The notes below the pieces were generated by a model. It ran no database searches and was not told the origin of the DNA. It saw nothing but the letters and a program-made list of their open reading frames with translations. A DNA stretch of 64,000 nt from Annona cherimola. Lineage: Eukaryota > Streptophyta > Magnoliopsida > Magnoliales > Annonaceae. The stretch is taken from NCBI GenBank assembly GCA_030490835.1, contig CM059971.1, positions 128,310,564 through 128,374,563 on the forward strand. The letters run 5' to 3'. Every line of letters starts with the position of its first letter. Position 1 is the stretch's first letter. Positions 47,901 to 59,650 of this stretch are shown here, one piece after another. The position numbers and the translations under genes are program-made.

Positions 47901-48771
47901 GATTTTCGTTTCCGTTTCCTCATGGAAAGCATCCATTTTCTACCTGATAGCAGTAAAACTTCCCCTACTCATGAATGGATAAACAAAAAGAAAATTCGGC
48001 TCTTAAGAAAGCTTTCATGACAGGATCCTAGTCAAGGGCTCATGCACGAAGAAGCAGCATTAAACCGAGCTTAGAGCCCCAAATGCCCTAAGCCAACTCG
48101 TGCTTTAAAATGAATGAATTTGGTGAATAGGGTCAGCTAGCAAGGAGTGTGTAGGTAAAAGGAACAAAGTGGAAGTGTTATAAGATGGACGTAAATTTGA
48201 CGCAGATGACGACATAGATCATTACAAAGCATGACTACCAATGTATTGCGCAACCACCAAAAAGTCGTAAACAAGAAAACAATCAAAGCTGTGCAAAGTA
48301 TCAAGTATTGTAAAGAGCAATTTCCTATGATAATCACAGACCGCAAGTGAAAGAAAGCAAGCAAGCAAGCAATATAATTGCACATATGTATGTACGTATG
48401 TATGTATATGGAAAAGAAAGAAGAGGAGGTGGGGTCCACCTGTAGATGTCGAAGCTGAGCTCTCTGTAGAAAAGCTGAGGGAATTCCTCGCGTAGGGTCC
48501 TGATGGCATAACCCAAATTCACGTAGTAGCGCTGCTGCTTATCACCATCGCCACCTCCGGCTTCCTTGTGTGTCAAAAGAGAAGGGGTGGTAGGGCGGCG
48601 CCCAAAATGCGGAGAAATCGTGGGGCTTCCTTCCGAATTCCAAATTTTCTGCTCCACATCCACCACGGCGCACCGAACGCTGCTGTTGGTGATGCTGGTT
48701 TGGGCGGAGGAGCGACGGGAGGAGAATCGGGAAACGGAGCAGAGAGTAGGGTAAGAAATAGGAAACGCCAT
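44938..48771 (-). CDS. DUF2358 family plastid-type protein
   Basis: Two exons on the minus strand, 48440-48771 and 44938-45433, joined in frame within an Arg codon to give 275 aa, the family's usual length. Residues 1-45 are Ser/Arg-rich and poor in acids, like a chloroplast transit peptide. The DUF2358 core follows: HFGRRPTTPSLLTHKEAGGG, RYYVNLGYAIRTLREEFP, then in exon 2 DDIVFKDPLNTFAGINNYK, ALRFHGRIFF, IRWTVHGIARVPWE, RFDGTSEYKLDKDGKIYEHR and CPSTPKPTYFE. The C-terminus is hydrophobic (VLYVPLLLRFTWVRYYMAFY). The fold is NTF2-like; the molecular function is not known to me. The 3.0 kb intron (45434-48439) contains a copy of a repeat also found in the xylosyltransferase intron 3. Confidence 0.93.
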
Positions 48772-49320
48772 GAGAAGAATCAGAAGTCGGTCGGGGTGGA
48801 TGATGCTATGAAGCCGAAGGGGATTGGAATGGATGAATTGGGGTTTGAATTTTGGATTTCCATTCGGAGGAAAAGCGAATGAATATCACTATCTGACCAT
48901 CCTCTGTATAATCTAGGATAAATATCGGTTGCGCTGCTTGCTCTGTGACCCACCGGCCCCAAAGATAGATAGATTGACCGATCCGATCGATCGATCGGTC
49001 ATAGTATCATACACACGGATAAGACTGAAGGGCTAGCCTGCCTGCTTTCTTTCCTTGCTAACGTAACATCATCAGTTTCTGTAGAAAACAAACCTCTTTC
49101 TCTCTCTCTCTCCATAATCTATAGAAGTTATCCAATCCCATTTGAGACTCCGGGGCATTGAATTTGATTTTTGAGCTCGACTTAATGACGAGGAGAGAAA
49201 TAGCACTTTCTACGACGGTGGGCTCACCCTGCTTTCTAATAATTTGCGAATATCCTGAGCATATACATATTTTTTCGCACAAAAGGGCCAAAAAAAAAAA
49301 AGAAAAAAATATATAAAGAT
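48772..49320. other. Upstream region of the DUF2358 gene
   Basis: This is the leader and promoter region of the minus-strand gene. A short palindromic run, GATCGATCGATCGGTC (48984-48999), and a TC tract (49097-49113) are visible. No clear TATA box. Confidence 0.35.
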
Positions 49321-49323
49321 ACT

Positions 49324-49596
49324 AGTGTTGTGTTTGGTAACGAATAAAACTTTTGATAAAAAATTTTAAAGAGTAAAAGCTGTCAAATGATGTGATACGA
49401 TATGAATAATGATAAGTTGTAAAGAGGATAAAGTTAAAATAGATAAGTTAGTTATGTCGATAGTTATATATAAATGATTGAAAAGTAGAGTAGTTGTATA
49501 GTAAAATGTGAAAAAATAATTAAAAAAATATGATAGTTGTGGAGATTGAAAAGTTTTAACTTGACATTTTTCTATTAATTGCCAAACACACTCTAG
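49324..49596. mobile_element. Tourist-like MITE copy
   Basis: It begins AGTGTTGTGTTTGGTAACG and ends TTGCCAAACACACTC, with the family blocks CAAATGATGTGATACGATAT, AAAATAGATAAGTTAGTTA and GATTGAAAAGTAGAGTAG between. Confidence 0.8.
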
Positions 49597-49599
49597 ACC

Positions 49600-50325
49600 C
49601 CCCTGTTGGTTGATTGGCTAAGCCGCTGCCGCTGGCCCCATTTATCTCCAACATCCCTTCGCCACCTCAACATTGATACGCGTGGAAAAGCCGCTGCACA
49701 ACACAACACATCCACGCAATCCGAATATTTTTCTACTTAGCTATTTGCATTTACCTCCCCGTCGTTTCATGATGATCTAATCCTTCAATAAGCTTTTTGA
49801 TTGCATATCACCCATGGCATCAAGTCATGTTCCGAACAACCATGTAAAGTCTTTCATGCTCTTGCCAAATGCAAGACCAACGTCAACCACTTTCATGAAG
49901 TGTAAGATTGTAGATCTCATACGATTCTATCAGAGAATTAAGATGGTCTCAAAGGGTTTTGACAAAGGGTTAAGACAAATCTCTAAGGGTTCTGACACAA
50001 GATTGAGACAAATCATAAAAAGTTTCGTCAGAGGGGTGCATATTCTTGAGGAAAAGTGGCAAAGGGGTGAGTTATGTGAAGTAAGTAGAAGTCTAGTTAA
50101 AGTTGAACTCCCCACAAAATGGAAAACTAAATAGGAACATATCCTGGATTGTTGCTCAAATTCCTTGATTTCAATAAATTTTATAAGGTTTAGCGATGTT
50201 TTTTAAGAAGCATGACTCTTATCATGGAATGTAGTTTTGAATTGATCTTCATTAGCATGTCATTCCATATGGCACATCAAACCGAGACGTCACTTCCTTA
50301 CCTCAAGACCTTGTTGATTGGTAAA
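49600..50325. other. Region left of the long LTR-like block, no gene recognised
   Basis: A plus-strand frame (49814-50134, 106 codons) is lysine-rich with an 11-residue repeat (SKGFDKGLRQI / SKGSDTRLRQI). I recognise no family, and it may be a transposon fragment. Confidence 0.35.
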
Positions 50326-50834
50326 TGTGAATCAGGATTTTTGCCCTGATCACGCGGCGGGTTCTTAATTGGATTTCGTCCAAAATTTTTTTTTCGATTT
50401 ATTCATCAATCATTTCTTTACAATCTACATCACTCATCATACAAGCGACAATACACTTGTAATACATTTCATATTTCATTTATAACATCTCATCATGTTT
50501 TTCTACAGTAAAAGTTTCATTGACTAAATCATCACATTTTACATCCATACATTCAATCATTGAATCATATAGAACTTAAAATTTTAATTAAGTTCACATA
50601 CACATTAGCATACCTTAACATATTCATGCTTTCCCATTCCTTATAGCCTACCTGACCATCATCTCGTGCCTTACTTCATTGCTTAGATTTGCATCTCCTT
50701 GGGTTTCCCGGTACCTGTTTAAGATTTAGGAAAACAAAACGTGAGTAACAACTCAGTAAGCAAGCATTTCATCTTTTAGGGCAAGACTTCCTTGAAAACA
50801 TTTTTCTTAAACATCTTGAATACCTTTTTACTTG

Positions 50835-51176
50835 AGGACATTCATATGTCCTAAAACATAATCATGAAATCCTTATTCATAAGGACAGTTTCATATCCTT
50901 AAACATTATCATAAAACATACATTCTTAAAATAATTTACAAGCCACATCTGAGCTTGTTAAGGCAAAAACATATGCGTTTTACCTTCTTAATTAACTTTC
51001 TTTAGTCTTGTGTGAATATTTCTAATGTTCTAAGACATTTACATAAAACCATCTTTTACCAGTGGACATTCTATGTCCAAAACATTTTTCATCCTAAAAT
51101 CCTTTAGCCAAGAGACATTTGATATCTCAAAATATTTTTTATATAGCTTACTTGGAAATGGACATTCTTATGTCCA
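50835..51176. repeat. Array of short GGACATTC...TATGTCC palindromes
   Basis: Five imperfect palindromes occur at 50835-50852 (AGGACATTCATATGTCCT), 50881-50900, 51063-51079 (TGGACATTCTATGTCCA), 51112-51128 (GAGACATTTGATATCTC) and 51159-51176 (TGGACATTCTTATGTCCA). Several are followed by AAAACAT. Confidence 0.75.
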
Positions 51177-51689
51177 AAAACGAGTTTGACCTAAATCCTT
51201 TTCATAATCCCCGTCTTGGGGTCTGCTTATAACAAACAAGGCATATATAAAATACATAATTCATTTTAATAAAATGCATTTGCTTAAAATCGTTTTCTTT
51301 CATTCCTGTTATTTACACCTTTGTGTAAAACGTCTCATTTTTAGGGTAATCATTTCATAAAAATCACTTTAGGATAACTTTCAGAAAAATATACTTTCGT
51401 GTCCCAATCTTTGGGCTTTTTCAAAAGTAAAACATAAGTAAATGTATTTCTCTCAATCCAGTAGTGACACTTAGCAAGTGATCAATCTACCTTTTGGAAG
51501 AGAATCCATATTTAATAGCACGCTATCCAAGCGGATGTTCTTTCATCCTTCTCCCATCTCAGGGAGGGCGCCGCTGGCCTCCTATCATTCCTTAGCGACT
51601 TGGTCATATGTAGAGTGGGCCCTGGCCATCCCGACCGTGCTCTACAACCGGCTTATTCCGTGTACTGGTGCACCATACATCATCCCGAC

Positions 51690-51860
51690 AGACCGCAGTC
51701 CGTTTGGTTTAAAATATTATAGACCGCAGCCCGTGACCTTTTAAACCGGGATCACAGACCGCAACCTGCATCCATTCTCACAAAACATCAGAGACCGAAG
51801 TCTATATCTTTAAAAATTATTTTAAAAAACACATCACAGACCGCAGTCCATTATAACTTG
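51690..51860. repeat. Dispersed AGACCGCAGTCC repeats
   Basis: The motif AGACCGCAGTCC or a one- to three-base variant appears five times at irregular spacing of about 25-65 bp: after CATCCCGAC, and in TATAGACCGCAGCCC, CACAGACCGCAACCT, AGAGACCGAAGTCT and CACAGACCGCAGTCC. Confidence 0.7.
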
Positions 51861-54800
51861 TAAAGCGAGCGCACCCACTTTAAACAAGTCATCATTTGAA
51901 ATCTAAATTTCAGATGACCATCCTTAAATTCTTTTAAAAGAATTTTGAGTAAAATATTTTGATAATCATTTGAAATGTTTGAAAAACAATATTTCTTAAA
52001 ACCCTTATGAAAGAACTTCAAAGCTATTAGATTTTCAAAGATAAACCATGTATTTTTCCAATATTTTTCTTGGTTTCCATTTCAAGGCTTTTTGCTCACA
52101 AAAGTTATGCAATTATATCACCCTCTTCTCAACCATTTTAAAATTAAATTATTGTTCACATATCTATCTTACCATTTTTACATAAAAAGGGGTTTGCATA
52201 GTCTTTTGTATGCCATTTTAGCAATCCGAAGTCAAACCATTTTATGAAATCACTTATTCGGTTGGTCATCCTTAAATCTCATTCAACACATCCGTATAAA
52301 CATTTTTCAAGATATTTTCATCATAAATTTTCTTATCTAAAGAAAATCAAAACTTTTCGAATATCATTTCAAAACATATGAACTATGTCCAAACCGTCAT
52401 TTATTATTTAATTATCATGACCTAGCAAAACAAATCTTTTTCATAAATCAATTCCCATTTTCCTTTTTCTTTCATAAATATAATTGTTTATCACAAATTA
52501 TTGTAAAACTAACTCAAAATTATGCTAGCCCATTCGTTTAAACATATCATAAATATTTTTAATTACATATCATCACATAGAAAGAAAACATCATTTTAGA
52601 AAGTTCACTTGCTTACCTGAGATCGCCTTATTCCCTTTCTTCTATTCTTTTCCTTCGCCTTTGCCTAAATAAATGAAAATAATATTTTATTTATTTGCAT
52701 CATCTTCAAATACTTATATTCCTTAGATTTTCCAACCTATATAAATCCATTTGGACTAGCTTAACTCACTTGTCTTTCAAGTCGGGTATTCATACTTAGC
52801 AACATAGCCTATACATATCAATCATCCATTCATTCATTTTAATACCCTTATATAGGGTAAACTTACATACATATAATAATTCTTCATTAAATCATTATTT
52901 GGAGGTTCATTACCTCCATTTACCATTTTTAACACATCAGTACTTAATTTAAGCACTTAGTTAATAACTTAGACATCATATAATAATCTCAAAATTTGAG
53001 ATTATTATTATTTATCAAAACAGAAACCTAATCCACGTTTTCCATCATATTTTCATGCATTTTTACATTTTAATACTTTACATAAACCATTCATCATTTC
53101 CTCATGCATATCTCTCTATACATGTCCATTTCTCAACACATAGATTATGTGTTTCTTAAAATTTTTCAACACAGCAATTTGAGTCCTTAATTAGCATGAT
53201 TAAATCCCTTAATTAGCACATAATTTAGGATTTAATTTTTGGATTTTAATCCATTCATCATAGGGTTCCAAAACAGCAACATCAGAACTTGTTTTTCATC
53301 CTTTCAATGCCTGTTTTAACACTTAATTCAAAACAGTTTTCTAATCACTTAATTCTAGCAATTAATCATGTTTTTCTTAACCTAAATTTAGGGTATTAAC
53401 ACATACTTAAAATTCAAAATTCGTCGGTTTGCATAACAGCAATATTTCTACACATTTTGGGTATCCATTTGACCCGTTTTGACGTGTCCAATCATATGTC
53501 CATAAAATCAGATTTAGAGCTAATCTTCTTAACCCAGTTTGAACGTCCAACATGCTCTAAATCTAGGGTATTTTACCCTCTTAATCATCCTTAAATCATT
53601 TGGGCTAATCCACATATCATTTTTAACATAAAAACATAGAATTGAAGAGCTCGAATCATGAAATATACTTACATGTATTGGATCCATCTTTCCTAGCTTG
53701 AATCCCATTCTATTTCTCCATTTTTCTTTTTCTTTTTCTCCTTTTTTTTCTCCTCCTCAAGCTGCTGGAAAATGAGTTTGCTTCTTAGCATTTTCTCTCT
53801 CTAATCACTTTACCCATGTGAACGTTCACCTATGCATAAGCTGGAATTTTCCATCTTTGTTTGCCCCCCTTGCCACAGAAATTAGAGCATGATTAAGACA
53901 TGCTTATCCCCCATTGCTGACATGAAAAAATATGGTCCATTTAAATTAAGTAATTATCTTAAAAAAATTCATCAAAAATCCATATCATTAAACCATATTG
54001 CTGTCTACTGCTAGAACGGCCACTTTAAGCAGCTTTTGCATATTTTTTTCACACCATTTTACTTTAATTAATGACTAATTAACCACCCTAGCTAATAGCC
54101 TACTTAGGGGTCCACTTAGCATATTTTAAAAAATAATAAAAAATCACATTTCTGACTTGGACGTCCACTTTTCCAAGTTGTCCATTTCATGCTCATGCAA
54201 TTCAACATCAATTGCAGCAGCTTTTGTGCCATTTTCCACACCTAATTTCCGCTTTAATTAATGGGTATTTAATTACCCTAGTTAGGAGCTCATTTTGAGG
54301 TCAAATTAGCTATTAAAAAATTAATAAAAAATTCAAAAAGCTGCCTTTACCGTGACCTCTCTCTTGCTCTATAATGCTGTCCACTTGGTGGGGTCCACTT
54401 ATCATTGACTTTTTGGCATTTTCTTGCCACAAAAGTCAACCCAAATCTCGTCCACTATTCACCCTAGCTGCCTAGGTCATTAAAATGCACATTTTTTATT
54501 TTTTTAAAATTTAAAAATCCCATGTAATAGCCCCTTGATCGTTCATGTGTGGGCCACTTACATTGTCTCACTTGAGCTAGCTCATTAGCTCCTTAATTAT
54601 ATCATTAATCACTTGATTTAATCATGGATTATGTCATTTTAAATAATCCATAAAATTCACTTATCATTACCTCCTTTTGTCACCTCATTTAATTCATTAA
54701 TCATATAGTTAATCACCTTACTTTAACATAAACACAAACTTACTTTTTGGTGCACAAAAATCAATAATTATACACCCATTTTCATGCAACCGATATCCTT

Positions 54801-55688
54801 TCATCATTTGCTTAATCCAAGCCTCTCATTGCATGGATCTCATAATTTTAACCGTTTATTTCAAATTTCGTCTCGATTCGACTTTTTTAGCTCAATTTAT
54901 GCTCATTCGAAACCATCTTTAGATTTTGATGGTGATGATCGATTTTCACCTTAATTTCATCAAAATTTTCATAATTCATCATTTTCATAAGATTAAGCAC
55001 AAAATTATGTGCTTACCTTTCACTTTTTATCTTGATCTGCCTTTCCGGCGTTGAGTTACGTATTTTCTAGCATTTACTACCTTAACTCTATAATTAGCAT
55101 CATAATCTCCATTAATTAAACCATAATATATGAGGTAATTATCTTTAATATATCAACATTCTTTAATCCTCATTAAGCCTCTTTAATCACATTGACCCAT
55201 ATCGGCTTATATTGATCATTCATAATTACTTGCCCTAATTGCAATAAATCGTCAATATTGCAATTAGAAATCATTCATAGTTCCACTAAATTATACTTGA
55301 TTCATATTTATATGCCAATTGCATATAAATAAACCTTACTTGGGTCCGGGTTTCACAATCCACATGTTAATTTGTGACTAATTAATTTAATATTATGAAT
55401 ATTTTATTAAAGGTATATACCTAAAAAAAGGATCCCAAAAGCATATCACAATGGTGAATAATTATCATTATCACCTTAGTAGGGACATTTTTGTCTATTT
55501 ATAATCTGTTTAATATTGAAATCTGACTATAATTAATGTTGTTGCCATGTATCAAATTAATTTTAAAAAATGTTATCATATTTGCAAAAGTTTTCAACTG
55601 TCAATATACATGTACTGAGGCTTCGTTGCAAAAACCGTAGCAGCCTCTCTCTCTCTGCGCTATGGGAGCACTAGATCAAGGACTATAA

Positions 55689-55690
<2 letters not shown>

Positions 55691-55738
<48 letters not shown>
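55691..55738. repeat. AT dinucleotide microsatellite
   Basis: About 24 uninterrupted AT units, between the LTR-like block and a foldback-family element. Confidence 0.9.
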
Positions 55739-55739
<1 letters not shown>

Positions 55740-55742
<3 letters not shown>

Positions 55743-56455
55743 ACTCATCATGCGCAGACGGCTGCACCATAATTACAGTGCAGTTCGTTGCAAAATGAGC
55801 CCCACACATATTATACTGTAATAATATTTTATACAACCATTTATCCATATAGAAATCATATTTTAGATGGTTTAGATGTTAAAAATACCACTTTAAACTT
55901 GATATTAATAATTGTATTACGTTGATTTTGTACCATCTTAAGATGGAGCCCATGCACATGTTGGATTTGAATGAAAATTGGTATGCTAATAAAGTAAATA
56001 ATCCTAAATGCAATTGATAAGATATATTTTCTATTCATGATCACTTGGGGTCCATACCAAATGCACTTAATTATTTTCCTATATAGAGAGAGAGAGAGAG
56101 TCGTTCCGGTGCAGCGCAAGTTGCCTGAAAAATAGGCCCCACACATATTAAAATGCAATGAAACTTTATACAATCATTTATCCATATATAAATCATATTT
56201 TAGATGGTTTACATGTTGAAAAAACCACTTTAAAGTTGTTATTTTCATCAAACTATTTTATTACGTTGAATTTGTATCATTTTCAGATGAGGCCTATGCG
56301 CATATCCATTGGGATGAAAATTGATATAGTAATAGAATACATAATTCTAAATACAATTGGTGGAGTACGTTATAATTTTATGATCATGTGTGACACATTT
56401 TGGCACAACTGCACTGCTGTTACGGTGTAGTTACGTTGCACCTGAATATTTCTCA
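55740..56455. mobile_element. Two foldback-family elements in tandem
   Basis: The second copy runs from GTTCCGGTGCAGCGCAAG (56103) to GTTGCACCTGAATATTTC (about 56434-56452), with the interior ATTTTAGATGGTTTACATGT, TATTTTATTACGTTGAATTT, GGGATGAAAATTGATAT and CAATTGGTGGAGTA blocks shared with 36201-36591. A more degenerate copy occupies 55740-56090. Confidence 0.65.
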
Positions 56456-56580
56456 TATACATGTGTGTACATATTGATGTGAGCAACCTAAGATTCTCAC
56501 CCACCCTCCAAAGTCCAACACATTTAAAACAAAAAAACAGTCTTTGCACATTGTTTAGGATATGCAAATAAGAGACATGT

Positions 56581-56710
56581 CCAACAAAAAATACATAGAT
56601 ACGTCCGGTATGATGACATAATCCAACAAAAAATACATGGATACGTACGTCCGGTATGATGACATAATCCAACAAAAAATACATAGATACGTCCGGTATG
56701 ATGACATAAT
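56581..56710. repeat. Triplicated 42-46-bp unit
   Basis: CCAACAAAAAATACATAGAT begins at 56581 and 56669, and a one-base variant at 56623, each followed by ACGTCCGGTATGATGACATA. The middle copy has four extra bases (ACGT). It lies within the LINE remnant. Confidence 0.9.
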
Positions 56711-57470
56711 GTGTGCCACAGTATTCCCCAATCTTAAGACATGATTGAAAGAGCACATGTTAAACTGCCTGCTGTGGCTTTTAATTTCTTTAACGAAATG
56801 TCCCACAGCAGAACGGAACATGCACGTGTTCGACAAAACTTGGTACAAGGAGAAGGAAAAATAACATGAGAATATGGCAGCTCCCAAGCCCATCGAATTG
56901 CCAGGAGCATTCCCTTCGTTTCCGTCCACAATGGTTTAGCAGCTCTTCCATCCCATGCATGCCCAACACTACACAGCCAACAGCATTTCGTGTTCATCCC
57001 CGATTGTTGCGCCCACCTCCAATTCGTGCCCTTCCTCTTAGCACCCAACGTCAACATTGATTTTTTTACCTGCCCAGGGTTTGGCAGATTCCATCTCACG
57101 TTTAGCTCCTACCTAGTTTATTATGTCAAGACATGCGTGATGGCCGCACACTTCCTGCAGTGCCAGACAAAAAAGATTTCATCAGTTCTCCTCCTCCATA
57201 TGGCTTTTGACCACCGAGCACACATCATTCATATCGACAACTCCTCCAGATTCCTCAATCCGTTCTAGTTCAGGTTCAAAAGCATTTCTTGTAGGTGAGC
57301 AGCTGCAGAATAAGTGCCAGACATCCTCCTGTTGCACACTGCAAAAAGAACACACTTGATCAACCTGCACCCCTCTCTTTTGAAGATTGTGGGTAATGCA
57401 TTTCTGAGCATACGCCATCCACAGACTTTTGATTTCCGCTGGCAGTTTCAGTTTCCACGTGGCCTGGAAA
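56710..57470 (-). pseudogene. LINE remnant: zf-RVT and RNase H domain fragments
   Basis: Minus-strand frames hold the tail of a plant LINE polyprotein in pieces. LQKRGVQVDQVCSFC and QEDVWHLFCSCSPTRNAF (57250-57380) match the zf-RVT pattern CxxC...HxxxxC. Upstream-to-downstream on that strand follow RWNLPNPGQVK, GAKRKGTNWRWA and RAWELP-like RNase H pieces (56850-57100), then EIKSHSRQFNMCSFNHVLRL GNTVAH. The pieces lie in different frames with stops between, so the copy is dead. No reverse transcriptase core is present. Confidence 0.7.
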
Positions 57471-57499
57471 TATTTTAGTTTTCATCTGGCATGAATGCA

Positions 57500-57790
57500 A
57501 ATACTTTTAAGATGTGTGTGTTTCGAAAATGATAAAACTTACCCATGAAAAGATTTTTTTTGTATAAATATTTAAAATTGGAAAAAAAAAATGTTGTATG
57601 ATAGAGGCAATAAGGAAAATAAAAAGAATAAAATTAAAATAGATAGATTAATGGTAGGAATGTTTGTGCAGAAATGAATGAAAAGTAAAGTAATTGTACA
57701 AAAAAATGTAAAAAAATATAACATAATTGTTGAGAGTAAAAAGTTTTAGATTGAAAGATTTTATTTTGATTAGTTCTGTATTTATCTAAA
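57500..57790. mobile_element. Degenerate Tourist-like MITE copy
   Basis: Family blocks AATGTTGTATGATAGAGGCA, AAAATAGATAGATTAATGG, GAATGAAAAGTAAAGTAA and GTAAAAAGTTTTAGATTG are in order. The terminal repeats are eroded. Confidence 0.55.
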
Positions 57791-59650
57791 TATATAACAG
57801 TGGTGTGTGTTGCTGGAACATAGTTGCCGCGGATTCTCTCTCGAATCACAAATGACACGGACAAATAAGATCAGCATAGAGAGACCGAAAGGCAAAAGAC
57901 AGAACATTAAGTTTTCTTTCCAGAAGAATAATGTTATTCTGAATACAAAATATAATTTGACCATGCACGAAATGTTTACTCCATTTTAAGACTAGTACAT
58001 ATCTTATTATTATATCATATACTCCTTTCCACGTTCAGCATTGCTTCGAAAACATATTACCCCCTAAGCACTATGTAATAATGTAACACAACCAACAAAG
58101 AAACTTAATAAGCATAGCCGAGCAGTGTAAATAGAATGGGCAAGAGCAGATCCCTCGAAAAGAGCCAAGCCGTGAACAAAGAGCACAGAGAAATAGACCG
58201 CCCCCTCGTGGGATTGCCATGTCATTTCCGATTGGGATACTATGCTTTCCCCATAAGAAATGAAGTTAAAATACCAAAGCTTCAACTAAACTAGCAATGA
58301 GGAATTCCTGGGAGATTTCAAGAACCACAAATTTGGCAAACTCACGCTGAATTCATGACGCCTGTCGGATCACACACAAATATTATGGCTAGGCAATGGA
58401 CGTACTTCCATTTGCAACCACATTGGAGTAGTGAGCTCAAGGCTCCATACATGGCACAGTCAAAAATTGTATCTGAAAAGGTCATCAATCTTAGCATTTG
58501 AAGCCCTAGGTCCAATTGTTTGCATCTGAAAGAAACTACAATCGCAGGACAGTTCTGCATAATAGTGCATATGGGTGCCAGGAAGTCCATATCAGTCTTT
58601 GCCAGTTTCCTTGGGAAATCTGAATGTCTGCCATTCTCTTTGTTTCTGCATTTGAATGCAATTTCAATAAACGGAAAGAGTCAGAATATTTGAAAGAACC
58701 ATTCAGAACAAAGAGAAAGAACCACCACACAAACGACAGATATGTCCTGTTTGAACTTCCCTAGAGCTCATCATCCTCTCAAATTGCATGGGTTTCAGCA
58801 ACCCTCATTGTCTTGGTAAACCTCAAAGGCAGCATACAAATGGATCGCCAGAGAATGCTCCAACTAATTGTTGCTTACAAAAGGAGGATTGTTGGAATCC
58901 AAGACATCTAGCAAGCTTATGGAGTCAAAAAATGTCCAACAGCGTGTTTGGAAATGCTGCATACCTTACTGCATCCCTTCAATTACACTTTTTTTTATTA
59001 CTTCAATTACACATTTTTGGGATGTATGATTAACCAAAATTGCCTTCTTAGGACAAGTATAAGAAGCATTCATTAATTAATTGCGACTTAGAGCAACCAT
59101 CAGCAACCAGCTTCATAGAAACAAACGGAAGCAGAAAATCTAAAAAATGGAGGCACTCACAGGCAAAGCGATTTTAGGCAAGACTGCAACTTTCCAATCA
59201 AGTCCGATGCATTCCAGAAATTCGAATTGTAACAACAATCAGACCAACTGAGCTTTTAGAAGACATTTCAGCAGTGAAGTCCGTCAAATGAAATTCAAAT
59301 AGCAGTGACCCACTAGACAGCTTGTTCTGGAAAGCAACACATATATTGAAAGCAATGCAGCTAAAAAAACACAAAATAAATAAAATCATGAGGAAGTAAA
59401 CCGCAAGAGAAATTACTAGAAGCTATTCATAATCTCAGTCCAAACTGTAGGCCTGGTCTGTAGCACTAGCACTAGGCCTGCATTGCAGATGAAACACAAA
59501 TGGGCATATCCTCTAAATTATGAATGCAAAAAAAAAAACCAAAAAACAAAAAACAAAAACAAAAACAAAAAATTTCAAAGAAGAAGAATAATAATCTGAA
59601 GATAACCATCATGACCAAAGAATGCCACGACGAAAATGGTACTTTTGCCT
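57791..59650. other. Downstream region of the desaturase gene, nothing else recognised
   Basis: The stretch is less AT-rich than most intergenic DNA here and free of recognised repeats. The part next to 59650 must include the desaturase 3'UTR. Frames at 58064-58590 (minus) and 58788-59033 (plus) match no family I know. Confidence 0.4.

Larger units (their letters stand above)
50326..55357. mobile_element. Long LTR-like retrotransposon block, 5.0 kb
   Basis: It starts TGTGAATCAGG and ends GTCCGGGTTTCACA, giving TGTGA/TCACA termini, but the flanks (GTAAA, ATCCA) do not match. It shares ACTCAGTAAGCAAGCATTT (50751-50769) and GACACTTAGCAAGTGATCA (51466-51484) with the 4.57 kb solo LTR. No coding frame of a gag-pol type is present. 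It carries an array of short palindromes (50835-51176) and AGACCGCAGTCC repeats (51690-51860). Read as a solo LTR of a related family; the edges are less certain. Confidence 0.55.

Noticed and set aside
49814..50134. 106-codon plus-strand lysine-rich frame with an 11-residue repeat
   Set aside because: No recognised homologue and no promoter signal, and it lies next to a retrotransposon-like block. It may be a transposon remnant.
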